A stretch of 64,000 nt of DNA, taken from Ailurus styani (Eukaryota; Chordata; Mammalia; Carnivora; Ailuridae). The position numbers were made by a program, and so were the translations under genes. Positions within the stretch are counted from its first letter, which is position 1; each line of letters starts with the position of its first letter. The stretch covers positions 2,109,902 to 2,173,901 of the forward strand of contig LNAC01000232.1 of assembly GCA_002007465.1 (NCBI GenBank). The letters are read 5' to 3'. Shown one piece after another: positions 52,601 to 61,600 of the stretch. The notes below the pieces were generated by a model, which saw nothing but the letters and a program-made list of their open reading frames with translations, made no database searches and had not been told where the DNA came from.

Positions 52601-55600
52601 AAAAGAAAGGCTTTGAGGGCAGAGCTGAATCAAGAGAATGATAAACAAAATTCTGCAGGCTAGAGAAGAGAGGAATGACTGGGAAGGGGAGATACAAGTA
52701 GCTTCAACATCATTAATATTTCTTCAGTGGCGTGGTAGGTTCACATGTTCATTTTATTTTTATACTTTATAACTCAGGCCATTTATTATACTTACTAAAA
52801 ATTTTGTAATTTAATATTCATATATATTAGAGTATCTTTTTATAGGTATCAAATAATAAATACACAATTAAAAAGAAAGAACTAAAATCTGAGGTATGGG
52901 GACAGAGCAGAGCCAAGAAAATTTGCTTCTATTGCTCCTAAAATCAGAATGAAATCGTGTTAGTCAGGGTATGCAGATCAGGGGCTTAAGAGCAAGACAG
53001 CTGAGCCAACATAGCCACTCAGGAGCCATTTTTCCCCCCTCTCCACTCCCTCAGTCTCACAGGAGCCATTTTTGAAATTAATTCTTCATAGTACCTAACC
53101 TTGCCCGTTGCCATATTTAGGCTGCCTGCTGGCAAAGACCTAACAGAGCCTGAGTTTAGAGAGACAGCCTGAGACTGCCCATACTATAATTAATCTGCCC
53201 TCAATTTTGCCTTCCATTTTATGTATAACAAAGTGACCAGGACAAACAGCTTTATATGATCATTAAAGCTAAAAGCAGGGCGCCTGGGTGGCTCAGTGGG
53301 TTAAAGCCTCTGCCTTCAGCTCAGGTCATGATCTTAGGGTCCTGGGATCGAGGCCCACATCTGGCTCCATGCTCAGCAGGGAGCCTGCCTCCTCCTCTCT
53401 CTCTGCCTGCCTCTCTGCCTACTTGTGATCTCTCTCTCTGTCAAATAAATAAATACAATCTTTAAAAAAAAAAAAAAAAAGCTAAAAGCAAGTTCCAAGG
53501 CCCTCAATTCACTATGTTTTATCAAGCAAAGCTACGAGTTCACTCACAGGGTCACTTCTACGCAGTCTCTCTCTTCTGTGGTTGCTGTGACATTTCTAGA
53601 GAAAGAGCTTACCCCTCTCATTAAGGAGAAGCAATGGCCTCGGGAAAGACAGATATACAAGAGTCTTGGCACCCTCATCTGTCAGATCTTACTTGCCAAG
53701 TCTCAGAAGTTCACCATCTCTGTAGCTCCCAATGGAATGAATTATAAACTGGATACAATCTGCTGGGTTTCCTCCCAATCCCTTCTCACACCTAGCCCAA
53801 GTATTCCCCTTCCCTACCATCAATTAAAAGATCACAGAAAAATCGTAAACAGATGAAGACCAGGAAACTAGAGACAATAAACTCAAACTTTTCCAACAGC
53901 CAGTCCTCTCCTGCTTCCACTCTGCATCTCTGGATGGGTACTGACACTTCTATTTCAAGTGTTAAGGAACACTGTCCCTCTTAATCTCACCTCTTCCTAC
54001 TGTACTTGGTGCAAGAGTCCACGAATTCTCACCACAAGCTGATGCTTCCAGTTCTTGTCCTCAAAAGGGAATTCCCTAAAGTGTGCTAATCCCCCCACTT
54101 CCCACACAAAAAGAGTTTGCATCTACTTACCAAAATCTGCTAAAACGACTTGCTAGTTTTTGTAGAGACCAATTTTTTTCCTGTTCTATTTTTGAAGTAC
54201 TCCCCCTCCAGCTCCAGGTTTTCCCAACACCACCTAATTGCCATCTGGCAGTGAGAAATTACTGTTTTCCAGTAATCAGGACCATCACCCTGTACAGGAG
54301 GCCCCAGTGGTTCATCCTGTCAAAGCTTCAAAGTATTCATGCTGCTCCTTGATTCTTGCTAAGGAGTTGCTTACCACACCCCCTGCTTCCTGAGCCCCCA
54401 AAATAGCATGCCTTACCTTTGGTGTCCTGCATGACAATTGAGCTATACTTCAAGAACGTTATTAGTAGATTACTGGTCTGTACATCTGCATCCAGTGGGA
54501 GTTCCACAGAACTTATAACTGGAATAGAACAGATGAAATGCACTTAGCCTACAACATATTGCATCTAACACTTCTACCTACATAGCCGATTTGCCAGCAG
54601 GCAAGGAAATCACTAAATAAACTTTTTCCACAAAAGAGGGAGGGCCAAGTGTTTATAATAAAACCCTTAGCTACTGTTCCTAGACCTCTAGAACCCTTCC
54701 TACTCCCAAGATTAAGGCCAATACGCTTCTCATAATCTAAAAGGGCCAGTCTCCAGGAACGATGCTTTTTCCCAACATCCTAAGAAGGGTCTTTTGATTC
54801 CACTTCTAGCCTCAAGTAACCCAAAAGTATTCAGGGGCCTTCTGAAGGCACTCTGATTTATACCTAAGGGGAAGATCTGTATTGAATATAAATGAACCTG
54901 GCTTTGATGAGTCTCCTGCTTAAAATAAATGACAATCCATTCCTAATAAGGAGAAATCTTGCTCAGTTTTGAGAAAAAAAGCCTTTAGGCTGGGAAATAC
55001 CCAAGATGGAATGGAAAAAAGTTAAGGCAGAACTATATTCAAATTCTACTCCTTAATCCCTCTCCCCCCCCCACCCCAAAAGGGAACCTGAAAACAGAGT
55101 ACCAGACTGAGAACAGGCGGACATTACTGATTGGGACAGCCTGGAAACTGAGTTTTATTTACCCAGCTGCTTGCTATTTCCAAGAGAAACTACCCCTTGT
55201 CCCCACCCCACTCTCTGAGCCACAGTCCTAATGAACAATGAGGGACCAAACCAGGGCTAGGACCCACACAGAACTTTTTTTTTTTTTCCTCTACACCCGA
55301 CATGGGGCTTGAACTCAGGACCCTGAGATCAAGAGTTGCATGCTCTACCAACGGCCAGCCAGGAGCCCCCAGAATAGTCTTAACATAGATTTTTCAAGCT
55401 TTGAAGACTTTAAATTAGTCTTACACATCTTGTTAACTGTTTTTACACTAAGACATAATATAAAAGCAAAAAGAGACTCATGTTGGCTCAGACAAGCTAG
55501 AGAATCTAAAGCTTTCTGCTGTATTTTCACCTATAGAAGACTCAGTTGAGTTTGGGATATTATTCATAATTATGTGTTCATAATCATAATGGATCCCTCT

Positions 55601-58600
55601 GGAGTTATTATGATGTAGGCTGAGAACATTTATTAACAATGGGAAACATTTGCATATAATGGTTCCATAACATACAATAAGCACAACAAAAAGTCTCATG
55701 AGAAGAAATTAGCATGACCAATTCCTGGCTCTTTTCCCACTGTTCAGCACCCCAAAACTAATAAAAGACAAATATATTTTTATGTTGAAACACTAAAAGG
55801 TCTTAATTCATACTTAATTCATGGGTTAATGACTATCAATTCAAACTCCAGCCTATTTTGACGCTCAGGGCCCATAATCCTTCCTTTGTCCCATACAAAG
55901 AGGCATCTAACTGGTAAGTGGAACTTTTTTCCCACTCACACACAGCAGTAACTGGAAAATTGTCTTATATAATATGTAGAAATATAGAAGTATATGTATT
56001 TTTAGTTTACCAGAAAGTCCTCTCATGCCAAGGCTGAGTTGTCAAATGTCAAGTCTGAGCTGAGAACAAATGTTACATCTAAACTACTGGCTTTTAAAAA
56101 TAATGGCTCCAGTGACATACCTTTAAATATAACTGGGCCACTGAGCACCACTATACATAATTAAAAACCAAAACCAGGGAAACAAGGTTATAATGCTTAG
56201 GATCCCTATAGAAAGGAAATGAATCAGGAGAGAGGAAAAAGGACAAAACAAGAAGTAGAATAAAAACCCTCATAAAGTAAAATCTTCCTAAAGAAGAGTT
56301 ATTCCTTGATCTTTGGCTTCATAATTCTTCCCAGCAGCCTCTGTCAAGGGAGATAGTCATTTGAAAGTGGGCTGACTCCATCTTCCCACTAGAAAAAATA
56401 AAAGCTCACTCGTTGTAGGTAAGTAAGCACAAATCCTGCCATTGCATAATCAAGTGTGTGGGTGGAAGTGTTCACAATGAACAGTTTGAAAGGCAGTTCT
56501 CTGAAGCATCCAAACCCCAACATCACATGGGACTCAGTTAGATAGATATATATATATATGTGGCTTTTGATATCCATGGTAACCAGGCAGGCTTCATCCT
56601 TAAAGAGAAAGAACAGAATTTCTATTGGATTTTTCAGTGACCTGAAAAAGCAGAGACAAGTAGGCAGTCCTTACTACTTGCTCCTTCTCATTAAGATATT
56701 TTGGAATTTGGCTTTCAGTTCTAAACAGATCCAATTTGCTACCATAGACTTGAATATCAATGGCACCTCCTTGGCACGCTTCTGTACCAACACCACTTTC
56801 ACTACCTTCAATTGCTACCGCCACAGGTGCTATACGAAAATTTCTAGGAGAAAAAGCAGATCAAAGAAGGTCATTTCACAGACCACAGAGAGGCACAGAG
56901 AAAGGAATGAAATCAGATTTCCTCTATTTCTTTACCCAAAATTCAGTCAACATTTTAGGCAAAACACCAACTACTGACAAAGATTATTTTTAGGTTAATA
57001 TACTCTATCAAACACACTTAGAGGGGCGCCTGGGTGGCTCAGTGGGTTAAAGCCGCTGCCTTCAGCTCAGGTCATGATCTCAGGGTCCTGGGATAGAGCC
57101 ACGCATCAGGCTCTCTGCTCAGCAGGAAGCCTGCTTCCTCCTCTCTCTCTGCCTGCCTCTCTGCCTACTTGTGATCTCTCTGTCAAATAAATAAATAAAA
57201 TCTTAAAAAAAAAAAACACTTAGATGACAAACTTTATTGGGGAAAACTCATAATTTCTTCCCTGTTCCCTTTTTCTTAATTCCCAGCCATAAAATTTATA
57301 AAGTAGAAATTCTGTGTGGGTGGGTGGGTGTGTTCTAGGGGGAGAAGTCTTAAATACCCACCAAATTCTCAATTATAAAACACTCAAAGCTTATTGTTTT
57401 CCCACTGGAAGTGCTGGCAGATACATACCAGTGAGTAAAATCCCGGGTTCACTTTCTCATCCATGTACTCAACCCATGCACTCTGTTGGACAGACAGCAG
57501 TGAACAAAACAGACACGGTCCTTGCCCTGACCCATGTCCTGGTTCTTAGTCTCAATTCTCACTGACACGAGGTGATCCACTTATTTCTCTGGCCTCAATT
57601 CCCTCATTTGGCCAATGGTAACATAAGATGATATTACTATCTTATATTCATTTCAGAGAGATCATCATAAAATATCTCATCAGAGCATCACAAGTACCCT
57701 GAGTGTTTGTCAGGATAGGCATTACTGACCTCAGAGGTCCCTTTCAGATCCAGCACCGCATGATTCTACAACCACTCCCTGAGGACAAGTTAGAGTTATG
57801 TAGCTTCTTACACAAAGAAAAACACTTGACTTTCTTTTCCAAAGCTTCCTTTGGAGCTTTAGAAGTCCTAAAGGACAGCACCTCAGAACAATTTCTTAGC
57901 TGGAAGAATTAACAACTGTGTTCTTTGTTCAACACAGCTATGCTTACCCTGAAAGATTCAAGATCATATCAGTCAAGAAAACAAGACATGGTGGGCTTAC
58001 CATCAGAGGAGGGTGGCGTGGTCCCAAGTGGTGTAGCTGGGGTTGTAGGAGCAGGACTGACAGGGGTTGTCACCAAGCCCATTTCTGGATGACTCTGAAA
58101 GACAAAAGAAGCAAGAAAAGACATAACCCAGTTCTGAGTATCTTCTCCATAATATCCTTTCTGGTATTCCTGGCCTCATAATTAGATGGAATGCTCACTG
58201 AGGAGAGACTGCTTCTACACTGAGTTCCCTTGAGAACCTGATTCCTGTTGATGCTTACTAAACTCTAATAAGAAGCTCTGTGGGCTAGTTTTCTTTAAGC
58301 AAGTAAGTTTCCATTACATAAGTTTTTCTGCAGAACCCTGCAAAAAACTGGGGTAAACAAATACATGAGATTATCTTACCAAAAAAAAGGGCATCTGCAG
58401 TCCTATCTGAATCTGGGCAAGGACTACTCTCACCAGACTACTCTCATCAACCTAAAACTATCTATAGACTGTTCTGATGACCACACAGTTGACTAGTAAG
58501 TACAGACAAGGCAAGTGGATAAGAAGTGCTATAAAAAGAGCTATGCAGACAGCGGCCTCCCTGTTCCACAACCAACAAGAGTACACAGGGTGGAAGCAGA

Positions 58601-61600
58601 GACATGGGGGAGACATCCACTGGGACCAAAACAGATGACTCCTCTGTTCCTGACCTTCCCTGGCCATCTCTGTCACATCAGCTCTTAAGAATTAAGCTGG
58701 GTGGTGGCTACTCCCTTCTCTTCCCCAGCAGCTTTTTATAGCATTTTACCTCCCTCACCCTCCTTTAAAAATCAGCTACAGAATTCAGAGAGCAAACATA
58801 ATGAGAACAGTGGATTAAATCTCTCATGTTCTCAGTCTTGATAAATAATAAGTGTCCTCCTAGGCAAACCCTAAACCAGAACACTACTTTTTAAGCATGA
58901 CCTCGTTTTTTTGTTAAAACTCAGTGATTCCATACACATCTGCCCTTTGAGAAAAAAGCATAAGCAAATGTTCTTTTAAAAGAAACCTACATACATATTT
59001 TAAACACTCTGACTTTAAGATAAAAACACTTTATCAATTTTTAAAGACACCTTTCATGGACAGCACTTGAGTTCTCAGCCTGTGCTAGTCCCCTTCTCTA
59101 CCAACTACTGAGAATAGCCTAAGCTGTGCAAGGGACCCAGTACTCAGTATTCTAGGACTTTCTGCTTTCAACATTTGTAGACCATTTTGTTGTTGTTGTT
59201 GTTGTTGTTGTTAACAGCTAGCCTTATGGTAGACAAGATTTTTTTTTTTTACTTTTCTACTCTGGAAATTAGTGAAATAGTAAGACAAGTGACTTGGCCT
59301 ATTTTATCTCTTGTTGTAATTCCAGTGGTTTAGAAAGCAGAAAGCCTGACATATGGGCAGATAATACCAAGGGATTACCAGTGAACAAAAGGAAGTAATC
59401 TCCACTCAAAATGAAGTAATCTCCACTCATCTAGGTTAACAAAATCAGGAAACCGGTCAAAAGAATTAGAAGAGTGGTCAAAGCTGTTACTTTGCATCTT
59501 ATCAGACCCACTTCAGCATCAGATGGAAACGTACATATTTGAGGACAGCCTGACACAAAAACAATTGATATACCTCTGTTACTACCACTTACCAATACAA
59601 AGTAAGGTTTAAATAGGCACAGTCAGATAGGCTTTTCAATGAAGTGAATCTGTAAGAAATCCAGGGAGAAGAAGGACTGGAGTTTTTAATATAACCAACC
59701 TGAGCTAACACTGTGATGAAGTTACGATTTAAATGAACAGCTTCATAAAGTGCCAGAAGGATGGCCTCATTGGTTCTAAAGAAAAAAAAGAGAACAAATT
59801 GGAGAGGCTCTTAGAGTAGAAGAGTTAAAACAGTATGACAATCAAGATACGATTTCACCCCAGCTCATTACCAATCACTTTGCATTTCTAATGTTCCCTA
59901 TATTTCGTCACTGGGTTTATATAAAGGGTATATAGGCAAAGAGTCAGGACCTTAACTTTAATTCCTTAGACTATTTCTTATCTACTTCATTCCCTATTTT
60001 CCCTCTCACTTTTCTACCCCAATCCAGTTAAGTCCTTAACTGGCTCAGACACCCAGCCCTCTTTCATTTCATTCCAGAGACAGCTGGGAACCATTTATCA
60101 GCTTCTTAGGGCTCCACAGACATGACCAAAGTAGCAGTTTTTAAGGGTCCACTCTTGTTTAAAACCCAAGAAACATCTGATAAATCACCATAAAAGTTTG
60201 AATCTGTAAAAGATTAGCAAGACGTAACATTTCACACTCATATCCAGCCAGAGAGCCCACACTAAAGTTCAAGTCACTGCACAAGAATGTCAGGCACTCA
60301 CTGTACTGAGATTTTCTCATGGGCATCTGCTATGAACATGCTGCCCACCTGTGGAAGAAAAGAGGAATTGCACACTTACAGCAGAGAAATGTGAAAAGAG
60401 CTCTGTGCTTATGAAGCCTTTGATCAGTGAAAAAATCAGTGGCATGCAGACTGAGGGAACATGGAACTCTGGCCCACCAGTCATATAGACCAAAACCAAC
60501 CCACTTTCAAGATCTTCAAAGAATCACAGGTAATAAAATGAAATAATAAGAACGCTACTAAATTGTCTTTCCTTAAAGGGCCTTAAAAAAGAACAACCAG
60601 GGGATGCCCGGGTGGCTCAGTCGGTTAAGTGTCTACCTTGGACTCAGGTCATCATCCCAGGGTCCTGGCGCCCCGCATCAAGCTCCCTGCTCAGCAGAGA
60701 GCTTGCTTCTCCCTCTGCCTGCCACTCCCCCTGCTTGTGCTCTCTCTCTCTCTCTCCTTGACAAATAAATAAAATCTTTTTAAAAAAGAACAATCAAGAC
60801 TTTTGTCCACTCTCCTTTTCAATGTGTAAGTTTAGTCAACTACTGACAGCAAATAAGTGTTAACACAGACCTCCTCATCACTCGGCATCTTTCCTGAAAG
60901 TTGCTTACTTGAAGTCAGAAACTAACTCATGAAGAGTACCACAGAAAGCACACTGATTTCATATCCAACATAGAGCCGTCTTCAGAGGAATATCTGAGTT
61001 TCAGACCAGAAATGTCTATGTGATACCCACTGTCCATCTTTCAGATCACAAAATCTTTAGTTTGTGTCATAGGCAGGGGAGCCAAAGTAAACAGAATAGC
61101 TTGCCACCAATGTGTGGGCTATCAGAGGCACTTAGAAAGATGCCTATCCCTCTGAAAATACCTTTCCATCTGCCTACTGATGTTCCCAAACTATACAGCT
61201 GGAACTTCCTTTGTTTCATACAAAACTTCTTCTTTCTGGCTAAAAGGCAAGGATCCCTGGAACAGCTGTATCTAATTCATTTAACCAAATATAAACATAG
61301 CACTCACACTGCTCTCACCTCTGAGAGACTTATTTGTGCTTCAGAGTTAAAGAGCTTAGCAGATCCTTTTCTCAGAGAAAGCTCTGAGAAAGAAGAGAAG
61401 ACGACATAGGCGTTGGGGAGAATAATTGCCTTTTGGGGGGTAGAGGGATAGCTGTTTTTTGCAATGAACTCAAAAACTATCTTGCCCTCATTACTATCAG
61501 CTCATTACTTGAATACTAATGTCCAAGAAAAAAGACTTTCTGAATCTGCCTAGATTCTAAGACATGCTAGGTTCATCTCTTAAAAATTAGTCCCGAGTGG

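Larger units (their letters stand above)
49230..54416 (-). other. ARMH3 introns between exons F, G and H
   Basis: The two introns around exon G. They hold SINEs at 49345-49510 and 53278-53480 and L2-like pieces at 50.75 and 51.6 kb. The remaining sequence, including 49530-50740, 51730-53260 and 53500-54400, is unique-looking and shows no further exon. Confidence 0.75.
54519..58000 (-). other. ARMH3 intron between exons E and F (3.5 kb)
   Basis: It holds an old SINE (55270-55371), an unexplained open frame at 56600-56847, a SINE at 57023-57215 and L2/MIR-like pieces at 57.45-57.75 kb. The rest is unique with no recognised feature. Confidence 0.75.

Noticed and set aside
61020..61409. 129-codon plus-strand open frame
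   Set aside because: Overlaps intronic sequence antisense to ARMH3, with no domain or supporting signals.
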